In this document: one piece after another, positions 53,872 to 62,150 of the stretch
Layout of the letters: the number at the start of each line of letters is the position of its first letter
Numbering within the stretch: the stretch's first letter is position 1
Origin: Bradyrhizobium sp. B097
GTDB lineage: Bacteria; Pseudomonadota; Alphaproteobacteria; Rhizobiales; Xanthobacteraceae
Length of the DNA stretch: 64,000 bases
Direction: 5' to 3'
NCBI RefSeq assembly: GCF_038957035.1
Contig: NZ_CP152412.1
Location: forward strand, 7,622,501 to 7,686,500
Notes under the pieces: generated by a model
What the model was told of the DNA's origin: nothing
Databases searched by the model: none
What the model saw: the letters and a program-made list of their open reading frames with translations, nothing else
Made by a program: the position numbers and the translations under genes

Positions 53872-54837
53872 ATGCCCGCGCCTACCCATGCCAAGGTCGT
53901 CATCATCGGGTCCGGCCCCGCCGGTTACACCGCAGCGATCTACGCGGCGCGCGCGATGCTCGAACCGATCCTGATCCAGGGCATTCAGCCGGGCGGGCAG
54001 CTCACCATCACCACCGACGTCGAGAACTACCCCGGCTTCGCCGATGTGATCCAGGGCCCCTGGCTGATGGAGCAGATGGAGAAGCAGGCGGCCCATGTCG
54101 GCACCAAGATCGTCACCGACCTCGTTAACAAGCTGGAGCTCGGCCACCGCCCGTTTCGTCTGACCTGCGATTCCGGCGACGTCTATCTCGCCGAGACGGT
54201 CATCCTCGCGACCGGCGCCCAGGCGCGCTGGCTCGGGCTGCCCTCGGAAGAGAAATTCCAGGGCGGCGGCGTGTCGGCCTGCGCGACCTGCGACGGCTTC
54301 TTCTACCGCGGAAAGGAAGTCGTGGTGGTCGGCGGCGGCAACACCGCGGTCGAGGAAGCGCTGTACCTGACCAATCATGCCTCGCAGGTCACCATCGTGC
54401 ATCGCCGCGATCATTTCCGCGCCGAGCGCATCCTGCAGGAGCGGCTGTTCAAGCATCCCAAGATCAAGGTCGTGTGGGACTCCGCGATCGACGAGATCTG
54501 CGGATCGGAGAACCCGAACAAGGTCACCCATGTGCGGCTCAAGAACGTCAAGACAGGCGCGCTGACCGACCTCAAGACCGACGGCGTCTTCATCGCGATC
54601 GGCCATGCGCCGGCGACGGAGCTCGTCAAAGGCCAGATCAAGCTGAAACCGTCGGGCTACGTCGAGGTGGCGCCGAACTCCACGGCGACCTCGATGCCCG
54701 GCCTGTTCGCCGCCGGCGATGTGGCGGATGAAACCTTTCGGCAGGCGGTCACCGCCGCGGGCCTCGGCTGCATGGCGGCGCTCGAGGCGGAACGCTTCAT
54801 TGCTCTTCGCGCGAGCGATCGCGCAGCGGCGGAATAA
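53872..54837 (+). CDS. trxB: Thioredoxin-disulfide reductase
   Basis: 321 residues, the usual size. The FAD motif VIIGSGPAGYTAAIYAARA is at about 10-28, the redox-active pair is C137-A-T-C140 in SACATCDGFFYRGKEV, the NADPH motif VVVVGGGNTAVEEALYL lies near 152-168, and the C-terminal FAD block is GLFAAGDVADETFRQAV. It reduces thioredoxin with NADPH in the cytoplasm. It is followed two bases later by the LsrB-like regulator, so both are probably co-transcribed. That links regulator level to thiol redox control, as in Sinorhizobium meliloti. Confidence 0.97.
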   Translation: MPAPTHAKVVIIGSGPAGYTAAIYAARAMLEPILIQGIQPGGQLTITTDVENYPGFADVIQGPWLMEQMEKQAAHVGTKIVTDLVNKLELGHRPFRLTCDSGDVYLAETVILATGAQARWLGLPSEEKFQGGGVSACATCDGFFYRGKEVVVVGGGNTAVEEALYLTNHASQVTIVHRRDHFRAERILQERLFKHPKIKVVWDSAIDEICGSENPNKVTHVRLKNVKTGALTDLKTDGVFIAIGHAPATELVKGQIKLKPSGYVEVAPNSTATSMPGLFAAGDVADETFRQAVTAAGLGCMAALEAERFIALRASDRAAAE

Positions 54838-54839
54838 TC

Positions 54840-55760
54840 ATGGCACGCTCTCGCGACGGATTTACGGATATGGATTGGGACAAGCTGAAGGTCTTTCACG
54901 CGGCGGCGGAGGCTGGCAGCTTCACGCATGCCGGCGAGCAGCTCGGCCTGTCGCAATCGGCGGTCTCCCGCCAGGTCAGCGCGCTGGAGCAGGAGCTCTC
55001 GGTCTCGCTGTTTCACCGCCATGCCCGCGGCCTGATCCTCACCGAGCAGGGCGACCTGCTGTTCCGCACCGCGCATGACGTGTTCATGCAGCTGCAGGCG
55101 GCGCGCGCAAAGCTCACCGACAGCCGCGAGCGGCCGAGCGGCGATCTCAAGATCACGACGCCGCCGGCGCTCGGCATCAACTGGCTGATCCCGCGGCTCG
55201 ACGAGTTCGTCGCGCTCTATCCAGACATCCGGATCTCGCTGATCGTCACCGACGAGGATCTCGACCTGTCGATGCGCGAGGCCGACGTGGCGATCCGCAC
55301 CCGCAAGCCGACCCAGCCGGACCTGATCCAGCGCAAGCTGTTCTCGATCGGCTTCCATGCCTATTGCTCGCCGGAATACATCAAGCGTTTCGGCACGCCG
55401 CGGACGCTTGATGATCTCGACTCGCACCGCATCATCATGCTCGGCGACTCGCAGGTGCCGCCGCATCTGCAGAACCGCAGCTGGCTGATCGATGCCGGCC
55501 GCAACGGCTCCGGTCCGCGCGAACCCTACTTCAAGGTCAACAACATCCTTGGCCTGGTGCGCGCCTGCCAGCAGGGCCTCGGCATCGCTGCGCTGCCGGA
55601 CTATCTGGTCGAACAGAACAACCTCGTGCAGCTGTTCGGCGAGTCCGACTCGATCGCGCTCGACACCTACTTCGTCTATCCGGAAGAGCTGAAAACGGTG
55701 GCCCGGGTGCAGGTGTTCCGCGACTTCGTGGTCAGCAAGGCGCAGCGCTGGCCGTCCTGA
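54840..55760 (+). CDS. lsrB: LysR-type regulator, LsrB/VtlR-like
   Basis: 306 residues starting MARSRDGFTDMDWDKLKVFH; a second ATG at 54870 is possible. The winged helix-turn-helix (AAAEAGSFTHAGEQLGLSQSAVSRQVSALEQELSVSLF, about 18-55) is followed by a LysR substrate-binding domain. Position is the strongest clue: two bases after trxB, with lrp divergent and two C-rich small RNAs just downstream. This is the order described for LsrB in Sinorhizobium and VtlR in Brucella, which activate AbcR small RNA genes. Those proteins control envelope, symbiosis and stress functions. The assignment rests on synteny and general likeness. Confidence 0.75.
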   Translation: MARSRDGFTDMDWDKLKVFHAAAEAGSFTHAGEQLGLSQSAVSRQVSALEQELSVSLFHRHARGLILTEQGDLLFRTAHDVFMQLQAARAKLTDSRERPSGDLKITTPPALGINWLIPRLDEFVALYPDIRISLIVTDEDLDLSMREADVAIRTRKPTQPDLIQRKLFSIGFHAYCSPEYIKRFGTPRTLDDLDSHRIIMLGDSQVPPHLQNRSWLIDAGRNGSGPREPYFKVNNILGLVRACQQGLGIAALPDYLVEQNNLVQLFGESDSIALDTYFVYPEELKTVARVQVFRDFVVSKAQRWPS

Positions 55761-55914
55761 TTAAGCCGCCCTTATGGGCTTGGTTATGGGCTTTCCGCGC
55801 TGCCCCAAGAGGCCCCTGAATCTCCGCATGACTGACATGCGACCTGGATAGTTGCTGCAGGGCGTTGATGGGGATCATAGTGTCTACACGCTGAGCGGTC
55901 GCGTCGCGCATATG

Positions 55915-56023
55915 TCCCCCTCCTCCAGTGGCGCGGAAGTTCAGTAATCCCTCTTGGAAGGTGATTGTGTCGGCCTCACGTGGCCAATACCTTAAGCCGG
56001 GCTCATCGAGCCCGGCTTTTTTT
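55915..56023 (+). ncRNA. AbcR-like small RNA, copy proximal to the LysR gene
   Basis: A transcript ending in a strong terminator (AGCCGGGCT/AGCCCGGCT around CATCG, 55995-56017, then seven Ts to 56023) has no protein in it. It carries a C-rich, unpaired motif CCCCCUCCUCC (55916-55926), complementary to Shine-Dalgarno sequences, a second CCCUC near 55952, and a hairpin with GGCCUCACGUGGCC (about 55973-55986) just before CUUAAGCC. This is the design of the alpha-r15/AbcR family, which blocks translation of ABC-transporter messages. Its 5' end is not fixed; no good -35 was found, as expected for a LysR-activated promoter. Confidence 0.7.
55995..56023 (+). terminator. Terminator of the first AbcR-like small RNA
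   Basis: AGCCGGGCT at 55995-56003 pairs perfectly with AGCCCGGCT at 56009-56017, followed by an uninterrupted T-run through 56023. It lies 235 bases after the LysR stop. Confidence 0.92.
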
Positions 56024-56072
56024 CATACGCATGTCACGCCCAACGTGCCGCACGTCACGGTCAGCATGTGGA

Positions 56073-56101
56073 TTGACAACAACCTCGCAGCGCAGCATCA
56101 T
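56073..56101 (+). promoter_or_regulatory. Promoter of the second AbcR-like small RNA
   Basis: TTGACA at 56073-56078 and CATCAT at 56096-56101 are 17 bases apart. Transcription should begin about 56108, giving an RNA of roughly 130 bases up to the terminator at 56237. Confidence 0.55.
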
Positions 56102-56107
56102 TATCCA

Positions 56108-56237
56108 ATGATCACGACTTCGTGCGCCGTTCTGTCGTCGAAAAAAGCTCCCCTCCCGGGGACACGAGATCGCGCGCGATAAGATCACCTTCGCATTCAA
56201 CCGATCCCGCAACCCCGCCGCTTGGACGGGGTTTTTT
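56108..56237 (+). ncRNA. AbcR-like small RNA, second copy
   Basis: Between its promoter and terminator the region carries no frame and contains CUCCCCUCCC (56148-56157) after an A-run, the same anti-Shine-Dalgarno-like motif as in the first copy. The hairpin AACCCCG...CGGGGTT with a T-run ends it. Tandem C-rich RNAs of this sort beside a LysR gene are the defining feature of the rhizobial AbcR1/AbcR2 locus. The two copies differ in sequence outside the motif, so they may have partly different targets. Which corresponds to AbcR1 cannot be decided. Confidence 0.65.
56211..56237 (+). terminator. Terminator of the second AbcR-like small RNA
   Basis: AACCCCG at 56211-56217 pairs with CGGGGTT at 56227-56233, with an inner CC/GG pair, and Ts run to 56237. 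The dapA-like start codon lies 43 bases further on. Confidence 0.85.
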
Positions 56238-56279
56238 GTTGGTCCCGTCTCCGGCTTTGCCTTCTCAAGGAGATGGAAC

Positions 56280-57194
56280 ATGACTGAGCTTCACCAGCAA
56301 TTGCAGGGCCTTTGGCTGCCCCTGATCACGCCGTTTCGCGACGGCGAACTTGACGTCACCTCGCTACGCCGCCTCGTGCGGCACTATGCCAGCGGCCCCG
56401 TCGACGGGTTCATCCTCGGTGCAACCTCCGGTGAAGGCATGGCGCTCAGCACCGATGAGCTGGAGGGCCTGGTGAGCATCGTGCTCGACGAGCTCAGTGC
56501 CAACTCCCGCCATTTGCCGGTCTGTCTGGGGCTCTCCGGCGCCTCGACAGCCCGCATGAAGGATGCGCTCGATGATACGGCCGACTGGCCGATCAACGGC
56601 TATTTGATCGCGAGCCCCTATTACATCAGGCCCTCGCAACGCGGGCTCGTGCAGCACTTCAACGCGCTGGCCGATCACGCGTCATGGCCGGTCGTGCTCT
56701 ACAACATTCCCTATCGCACGGCGGTGAACCTGACCAATGAGACGCTGCTGACGCTCGCGGAACATCCCAACATCGCCGGCATGAAGGATTGTTCAGCCGA
56801 CCGCGCGCAGTCGATCGACTTCCTCAACCGCAGGCCCGCCGGCTTCCGCGTGCTGACCGGTGAGGACGCGCAGACATTCGATGCGCTCTCGGACGGCGCC
56901 GACGGCGCGATCCTGCTGTCCGCGCATCTGGAAACCAACACCTTCGCTTCGATCCGCACGCTGCTGCGGCAGGGCAAGCGCGACGTGGCACTCGCCGCCT
57001 GGCAGAGCGTCGTCGGCCTGACCCGGCTGTTGTTCGCCGAACCGAGCCCCGCGCCGGCCAAGCACTGGCTGTGGAGGCAGGGGCTGATCGACAGCCCCGA
57101 GGTGCGGCTGCCGATGGTCGAGGTGAGCGAGGATCTCGCAACCTGGCTCGACGCCGAGATGGAGCGGCGCGCGCAGCTGCTGCTGCCGGCGTGA
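56280..57194 (+). CDS. Dihydrodipicolinate synthase family protein
   Basis: 304 residues of the DapA/NAL TIM barrel. The Schiff-base lysine is K169 in IAGMKDCSADR, with Tyr141 and Arg146 in YNIPYRTAVN completing the active site. GATSGEGMAL holds the pyruvate-binding Thr/Ser. It condenses or cleaves with pyruvate. Without dap neighbours it could be the DapA of lysine synthesis or a related aldolase or N-acetylneuraminate-lyase-like enzyme. Its start follows the second small RNA's terminator by 42 bases, with AAGGAGAT as ribosome-binding site, so it probably has its own promoter or relies on readthrough. Confidence 0.85.
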   Translation: MTELHQQLQGLWLPLITPFRDGELDVTSLRRLVRHYASGPVDGFILGATSGEGMALSTDELEGLVSIVLDELSANSRHLPVCLGLSGASTARMKDALDDTADWPINGYLIASPYYIRPSQRGLVQHFNALADHASWPVVLYNIPYRTAVNLTNETLLTLAEHPNIAGMKDCSADRAQSIDFLNRRPAGFRVLTGEDAQTFDALSDGADGAILLSAHLETNTFASIRTLLRQGKRDVALAAWQSVVGLTRLLFAEPSPAPAKHWLWRQGLIDSPEVRLPMVEVSEDLATWLDAEMERRAQLLLPA

Positions 57195-57199
57195 CTCTT

Positions 57200-57284
57200 G
57201 TAGCCCGGATGCAGCGCAGCGAAATCCGGGAGTCGCGCACACGGTAGAACCGCCCCGGATTTCGCTTCGCTTCATCCGGGCTAT
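57200..57284. repeat. Palindromic repeat, 'TAGCCCGGATGCAGCGCAGC' family
   Basis: GTAGCCCGGATGCAGCGCAG at 57200 faces CGCTTCATCCGGGCTATG at the right end near 57284. It is the copy of the family at 35631 placed between the convergent DapA-like and copA genes. Confidence 0.85.
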
Positions 57285-57331
57285 GCAGTGGCACTGCCTC
57301 GCTCCGCGTTTGCGGGACGAGGCACTGTTGC

Positions 57332-59725
57332 TCAGTCCAGTTTCACCCGCGACAGCCGCAGCGCGTTGCCGATCACGCTGACCGAGGACAGCGCCATCGC
57401 GGCGGCGCCGAGCATTGGCGACAGCAGGATGCCGAACAGCGGATACAGCACGCCGGCCGCGATCGGCACGCCGGCGGCGTTGTAGACGAAGGCGAACGCC
57501 AGGTTCTGGCGGATGTTGCGCATGGTTGCGACCGACAATCGCCGCGCCCGGACGAGGCCCATCAGGTCGCCGGTGAGCAGCGTGATGCCGGCGCTCTCGA
57601 TCGCGACATCGGTGCCACCGCCCATCGCGATGCCGACATCGGCCGCAGCGAGCGCCGGCGCATCGTTGACGCCATCGCCCGCCATCGCGACGGTGCGGCC
57701 CTCGCCGCGCAGCCGCTGCACGACCTCGCTCTTGCGCTCCGGCAGCACGCCGGCCTCGACCTCGTCGATGCCGAGCGTCTTCGCCACCGCGCGCGCCGTG
57801 GTCTCATTGTCGCCGGTCAGCATCACGATGCGCAGGCCCGCAGTGCGCAGCGCCTGCAGCGCATTCGCCGCCGACAGCTTGACCGGATCGGCGATCGCGA
57901 TCACGCCGGCGACGCGCCCATCGACCGCGACGTAGATCGCCGTCGCGCCGTCGCGCCGCGCGGCCTCGGCGGCCTGGTCCAGCGTTGACGTTACGATCTT
58001 CAACTCGCCCATCAGCACCGCATTGCCGAGCGCAACCTGCTTGCCTTCGACCGTTCCGGTCGCGCCCTTGCCGGAGGGCGAGGCAAAATTGCTGACGGCG
58101 GCCGATGCCAGCTTGCGCTCCCTGGCGGACGCGATGATCGCCTGCGCCAGCGGATGCTCGCTGCCCTGCTCGACACTGGCGGCAAGGCGCAGCACGTCAT
58201 TCTCGTCGAACCCTTCGGCCGCGATGATGCGCACGACCTTCGGCTTGCCCTCGGTGAGCGTGCCGGTCTTGTCGATGACCAGCGTGTCGATCGCTTCCAT
58301 CCGCTCCAGCGCCTGCGCGTCGCGGATCAGGATGCCGGAATGCGCGCCGCGGCCGACACCGACCATGATCGACATCGGCGTTGCCAGTCCCAGCGCGCAC
58401 GGGCAGGCGATGATCAGCACCGTAACCGCGGCGACCAGCGCAAAGGTCAGGCGCGGTTCCGGACCGAACACCGTCCAGGCGATGAAGGCGAGCACGGCAG
58501 CCGCGATCACCGCCGGCACGAACCAGCCGGCGACGCGGTCGGCTAGCCGCTGGATCGGCGCGCGCGAGCGCTGCGCTTTCGCCACCATGTCGACGATCCG
58601 CGCCAGCATGGTGTCGCGGCCGACCTTCTCGGCGCGCATCACGAGGCCACCGCTCTGGTTGACGGTGCCGCCGATCACCTTCTCGCCTTCCGCCTTCGTG
58701 ACTGGCATCGATTCACCCGTGACCATGGATTCATCGATGACGGCGCTGCCCTCGATGACGACGCCATCGACCGGCACCTTCTCGCCGGGGCGCACGCGCA
58801 GGCGGTCACCGACCTTGATCGCGTCGATGTCGATGTCCTCGTCACCATGTTCGGTAATGCGCCGCGCGGTCTTGGGCGCGAGACCGAGCAACGCGCGGAT
58901 CGCGCCCGAGGTCTGGGCACGAGCGCGCAATTCGAGCACCTGGCCGAGCAGCACCAGCACCGTGATCACGGCCGCCGCCTCGAAATACACCGCGACCGCG
59001 CCATGCATGTCGCGGAACGCCGGCGGGAACAGCTGCGGCGCCAGCGTCGCGACGACGCTGTAGAGATAGGCGACGCCGACGCCCATGGCGATCAGCGTGA
59101 ACATGTTGAGGTTGCGCGTGACCACCGACTGCCAGCCGCGCACGAAGAACGGCGCGCCGGCCCACAGCACGACCGGTGTCGCCAGCACGAACGAAATCCA
59201 GTTCGACCAGGTCTGCGGCACCAGATGCATCAGCCCGAGATGGCTGCCCATCTCGAGCACGAACACCGGCAGTGTGAGCGCGAGCGCGATCCAGAACCGC
59301 CTGACCATATCGATCAGTTCGGGATCCGGCCCGTCGTCGAGCGATATCTGCTCCGGCTCCAGCGCCATGCCGCAGATCGGGCAGCTGCCGGGACCGACCT
59401 GGCGCACCTCAGGATGCATCGGGCAGGTGTAGATCGTGCCGGTCGGCATTGGCGGCTCCGCCTCGCGCGGCTTGAGGTACTTGTCCGGCTCGGCCTCGAA
59501 ACGCTCGCGGCAGCGGCCGCTGCAGAACAGATACTCCTCGCCCTGGTAGCTGAAGCGGTGCTTGGCGGTCGCCGGGTTGACCTTCATGCCGCAGACCGGA
59601 TCGATCGCAAACGTCGCCTCGGCCGGCGTCGTGTCGTGTCCATGCTTGCCGCCGCAGCAGGAATGCGCGGCCGCGCCATGATGGTGATGATCCGCGTGCG
59701 AATGGTCGTGCTCTGCGTGTGCCAC
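57332..59725 (-). CDS. copA: Copper-exporting P1B-type ATPase
   Basis: 797 residues. The N-terminus is His-rich ([12 protein letters not shown]) and then carries a YHS domain (about 41-86, with C45 and C68/C72) and a CPMHPEV...[10 protein letters not shown] metal-binding domain (about 100-125), but no HMA domain. The transport CPC motif is in [13 protein letters not shown], the phosphorylated Asp in DKTGTLTEG, and HP in EQGSEHPLA. Such proteins pump Cu(I), or sometimes Ag or Cd, out of the cytoplasm. It shares a 56-base gap and one palindromic operator with divergent csoR, so copper derepresses both. Confidence 0.93.
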   Translation of the reverse strand: MAHAEHDHSHADHHHHGAAAHSCCGGKHGHDTTPAEATFAIDPVCGMKVNPATAKHRFSYQGEEYLFCSGRCRERFEAEPDKYLKPREAEPPMPTGTIYTCPMHPEVRQVGPGSCPICGMALEPEQISLDDGPDPELIDMVRRFWIALALTLPVFVLEMGSHLGLMHLVPQTWSNWISFVLATPVVLWAGAPFFVRGWQSVVTRNLNMFTLIAMGVGVAYLYSVVATLAPQLFPPAFRDMHGAVAVYFEAAAVITVLVLLGQVLELRARAQTSGAIRALLGLAPKTARRITEHGDEDIDIDAIKVGDRLRVRPGEKVPVDGVVIEGSAVIDESMVTGESMPVTKAEGEKVIGGTVNQSGGLVMRAEKVGRDTMLARIVDMVAKAQRSRAPIQRLADRVAGWFVPAVIAAAVLAFIAWTVFGPEPRLTFALVAAVTVLIIACPCALGLATPMSIMVGVGRGAHSGILIRDAQALERMEAIDTLVIDKTGTLTEGKPKVVRIIAAEGFDENDVLRLAASVEQGSEHPLAQAIIASARERKLASAAVSNFASPSGKGATGTVEGKQVALGNAVLMGELKIVTSTLDQAAEAARRDGATAIYVAVDGRVAGVIAIADPVKLSAANALQALRTAGLRIVMLTGDNETTARAVAKTLGIDEVEAGVLPERKSEVVQRLRGEGRTVAMAGDGVNDAPALAAADVGIAMGGGTDVAIESAGITLLTGDLMGLVRARRLSVATMRNIRQNLAFAFVYNAAGVPIAAGVLYPLFGILLSPMLGAAAMALSSVSVIGNALRLSRVKLD

Positions 59726-59763
59726 GAGACTCTTCCCGGCCGCTATCCCGGCCTCTTGATTTG

Positions 59764-59782
59764 TATACCCTAGGGGGGTATA
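59764..59782. promoter_or_regulatory. CsoR operator between copA and csoR
   Basis: TATACCC-TAGGG-GGGTATA is a 19-base inverted repeat with G/C blocks, the form known for CsoR sites. Its last base, A at 59782, is also the first base of the csoR start codon. It is the only palindrome in the 56-base gap, so a single bound tetramer would cover both promoters. Confidence 0.88.
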
Positions 59783-60066
59783 TGAGACCTATGAGAGACG
59801 AGGTCAAGACATCCTGTTTAAAACGGCTCAAACGGATCGAAGGTCAGATCCGGGGGTTGGCCGCCATGGTCGAGGAAGACCGCTATTGCATCGACGTGGT
59901 GACGCAGATCGCGGCCGCGCGCGCGGCGCTGCGCCGCGTCGAGGAAGAGGTCCTGCGCGATCATGTCGCCCATTGCGTCGAGCATGCGATCTCGTCCGGC
60001 GACAAGGCCGACCAGCGGCGCAAGATCGCAGAGCTGATGGATGTGATCGGCCGCGCGGACCGGTGA
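59782..60066 (+). CDS. csoR: CsoR/RcnR-family copper-sensing repressor
   Basis: 94 residues from the ATG at 59782, or 91 from 59791. The Cu(I)-binding Cys-His-Cys set is present: C in DRYCIDVV, then H and C in [10 protein letters not shown], at the spacing used by CsoR. The helical fold, [20 protein letters not shown], is the DUF156 signature. With copper bound it leaves the operator and frees copA. The frame to 59719 would cover the operator and is rejected. Divergent from copA and followed by a palindromic repeat. Confidence 0.9.
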   Translation: MRPMRDEVKTSCLKRLKRIEGQIRGLAAMVEEDRYCIDVVTQIAAARAALRRVEEEVLRDHVAHCVEHAISSGDKADQRRKIAELMDVIGRADR

Positions 60067-60101
60067 GCGCTGTTTGGCTGTGCGCTATCCGCACACTCAG
60101 T

Positions 60102-60233
60102 GTCGTCCCTGCGAAAGCAGGGACCCATAACCACAGGACGTGGGGATGAAGCGGGCTGGGGCCACAGCGTCGCGCAACAACAACGCCCTGTGGTTATGGG
60201 TCCCGGGTCGCGCTTCGCTTGCCCGGGACGACG
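60102..60233. repeat. Palindromic repeat with mismatched arms, 'GTCGTCCCTGCGAAAGCAGGGAC' family
   Basis: The left arm GTCGTCCCTGCGAAAGCAGG (60102 on) is of the type at 16605, but the right arm (GTCCCGGGTCGC...GCCCGGGACGAC, to 60233) is a different variant. The arms match only at their ends, so the element is a recombinant between two subfamilies. It separates csoR from convergent ychF. Confidence 0.75.
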
Positions 60234-60260
60234 AATGGAGAAACCGAAGCGAGACCGCGC

Positions 60261-61358
60261 TCAGGTATTGAAGCGGAAATGCATGACGTCGCCGTCGGCG
60301 ACGACGTAGTCCTTGCCTTCAAGCCGCAGCTTGCCGGCATCGCGGGCGCCGGCTTCGCCGTTGCCGGCGATGTAATCCTCATACGCGATGGTCTCGGCGC
60401 GGATGAAGCCCTTCTCGAAATCGGTATGGATCACGCCGGCGGCGGCGGGCGCCTTGGTGCCGCGGTCGATGGTCCAGGCGCGGGCTTCCTTCGGGCCGAC
60501 CGTGAAATAGGTGATGAGGTCGAGCAGCTGGTAGCCGGCGCGGATCAAGCGGTCGAGACCGGCCTCTTCAAGGCCTAGCGTTTCCAGGAACTCGGCGCGC
60601 TCGGCGCGCGACAGCGTCGCAATCTCGGATTCGATCTTGGCCGAGATCACGACCGCGACCGCGCCTTCCTTCTTGGCTTGCTCGAACACCGCCTTGGAGA
60701 AATTGTTGCCGTCCTTGGCCGAGCCCTCCTCGACGTTGCAGACATAGAGCACGGGCTTCGAGGTCAGGAGCCCGAGCATGCGGAATGCGCGCTCCTCCTC
60801 CGGCTTGCGCTCGAGCCCCCGCGCCGGCTTGCCGTCGCGCAACAGCACCAGCGCGCGGTTGACGAGCTCGAGCTGCTCCTTGGCTTCCTTGTCGTTGCCC
60901 TTGGCCTTTTTCGACAAATTGTCGACGCGCTTCTCCAGGCTGTCGAGGTCGGACAGCATCAGCTCGGTCTCGATGGTCTCGATATCGGCGAGCGGCGCGA
61001 TCTTGCCCTCGACATGGGTGATGTCGGAATCCTCGAAGCAGCGCACCACGTGGGCGATCGCGTCGACCTCGCGGATGTTGGCAAGGAACTGGTTGCCGAG
61101 ACCCTCACCCTGCGATGCGCCGCGCACCAGGCCCGCGATATCGACGAAGGTCAGCCGGGTCGGGATGATCTGCCCGGACTTCGCGACCGTTGCGAGCTTC
61201 TCCAGCCGCGGATCGGGCACCGCCACCTCGCCGACGTTCGGCTCGATGGTGCAGAACGGATAATTCGCCGCCTGGGCGGCCGCCGTCTCGGTCAGTGCAT
61301 TGAACAGTGTCGACTTGCCGACGTTCGGCAGCCCGACGATCCCGCATTTGAATCCCAT
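60261..61358 (-). CDS. ychF: Redox-regulated ATPase/GTPase YchF (Obg family)
   Basis: The ATG at 61358 gives 365 residues, the normal length; the frame to 61631 enters palindromic DNA. The P-loop GLPNVGKSTLF (about 8-18), the DxxG motif in VDIAGLVRGASQGEGLG, and the ATP-selective NVEEGS (in place of NKxD) are all present. The TGS domain is at the end (LITYFTVGPKEARAWTIDRGTKAPAAAGVIHTDFEKGFIRAE). It binds ribosomes and is a negative regulator of stress responses. It follows pth on the same strand, a conserved order. Confidence 0.95.
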   Translation of the reverse strand: MGFKCGIVGLPNVGKSTLFNALTETAAAQAANYPFCTIEPNVGEVAVPDPRLEKLATVAKSGQIIPTRLTFVDIAGLVRGASQGEGLGNQFLANIREVDAIAHVVRCFEDSDITHVEGKIAPLADIETIETELMLSDLDSLEKRVDNLSKKAKGNDKEAKEQLELVNRALVLLRDGKPARGLERKPEEERAFRMLGLLTSKPVLYVCNVEEGSAKDGNNFSKAVFEQAKKEGAVAVVISAKIESEIATLSRAERAEFLETLGLEEAGLDRLIRAGYQLLDLITYFTVGPKEARAWTIDRGTKAPAAAGVIHTDFEKGFIRAETIAYEDYIAGNGEAGARDAGKLRLEGKDYVVADGDVMHFRFNT

Positions 61359-61410
61359 GTTTGTCCCGATCTCTCGCGCGCTCACGCTGCACGGTTGAAT
61401 GACTGAGGTC

Positions 61411-61484
61411 GTCATACGCGGGCTTGACCCGCGTATCCATCCCACTTGGAAAAATGGATCGCCGGGCCGAGCCCGGCGATGATG
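61411..61484. repeat. Double REP palindrome between pth and ychF
   Basis: CATACGCGGGCTTGACCCGCGTATCCATC at 61413-61441 and GGATCGCCGGGCCGAGCCCGGCGATGATG at 61456-61484 are two palindromes of the REP type seen at 15999 and 38300, in altered form. Confidence 0.8.
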
Positions 61485-61489
61485 AGGGT

Positions 61490-62095
61490 CTACTTCGGCC
61501 CCTCGTCCTTGGTGTCGAAAAATCCCTTGGCCTGCATCGTCAGATGCACCTTGTTGGCGAACGAGGCGTCGTGCCCCGCAGCCAGCAGGCCGGCATTGTC
61601 GGCGACGGCCTGGCACAAGGCCTCCACCCACGCCCGGTCGCTCTTGGCGAAGTCCGACAGCACGTGGCTGTGCACGAGCTCCTTGACGCCGGGATGACCG
61701 ATCCCGAGCCGCACCCGCCGATATTCGTTGCCGATATGTGCGGAGATCGAGCGCAGCCCGTTATGGCCGGCGATCCCGCCGCCGATCTTGACGCGCACCT
61801 TGGCGGGCGGCAGTTCGAGCTCGTCCTGGAATACGGTGATGTCGGCGGGGGCGAGCTTGAAGAAGTTCGCCGCTTCCTGCACCGCGCGCCCGGACTCGTT
61901 CATGTAGGTGGCCGGCTTCAGCAGCACGACCTTCTCACGATCGACCACGCCTTCGGACGCCTCGCCCTGAAAGCGACGGCGCCATGGTCCGAAACCATGA
62001 CGCCGTGCAATCTCGTCGACCGCCAGAAAACCGATATTGTGCCGGTTGCTGGCGTATTTCGCGCCAGGATTACCGAGACCGACAAAAAGGCGCAT
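61490..62095 (-). CDS. pth: Peptidyl-tRNA hydrolase
   Basis: From the ATG at 62095 the enzyme has 201 residues, as expected for Pth. [29 protein letters not shown] carries the active-site His (H20-type) and Asn positions. [14 protein letters not shown] and [18 protein letters not shown] continue the conserved pattern. It frees tRNA from stalled peptidyl-tRNA. It follows rplY on the same strand by 55 bases, the usual arrangement, and a REP element separates it from ychF. Confidence 0.96.
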   Translation of the reverse strand: MRLFVGLGNPGAKYASNRHNIGFLAVDEIARRHGFGPWRRRFQGEASEGVVDREKVVLLKPATYMNESGRAVQEAANFFKLAPADITVFQDELELPPAKVRVKIGGGIAGHNGLRSISAHIGNEYRRVRLGIGHPGVKELVHSHVLSDFAKSDRAWVEALCQAVADNAGLLAAGHDASFANKVHLTMQAKGFFDTKDEGPK

Positions 62096-62150
62096 GGCGC
62101 GGCATCCCACGTCGGCGCGCCATCAGACGATCGCGCGCCGACCTGATCGA

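Noticed and set aside
60261..61631. Longer start for ychF at 61631
   Set aside because: The extra sequence runs through a REP palindrome; the start at 61358 gives the normal YchF N-terminus MGFKCGIVGLPNVGKST.
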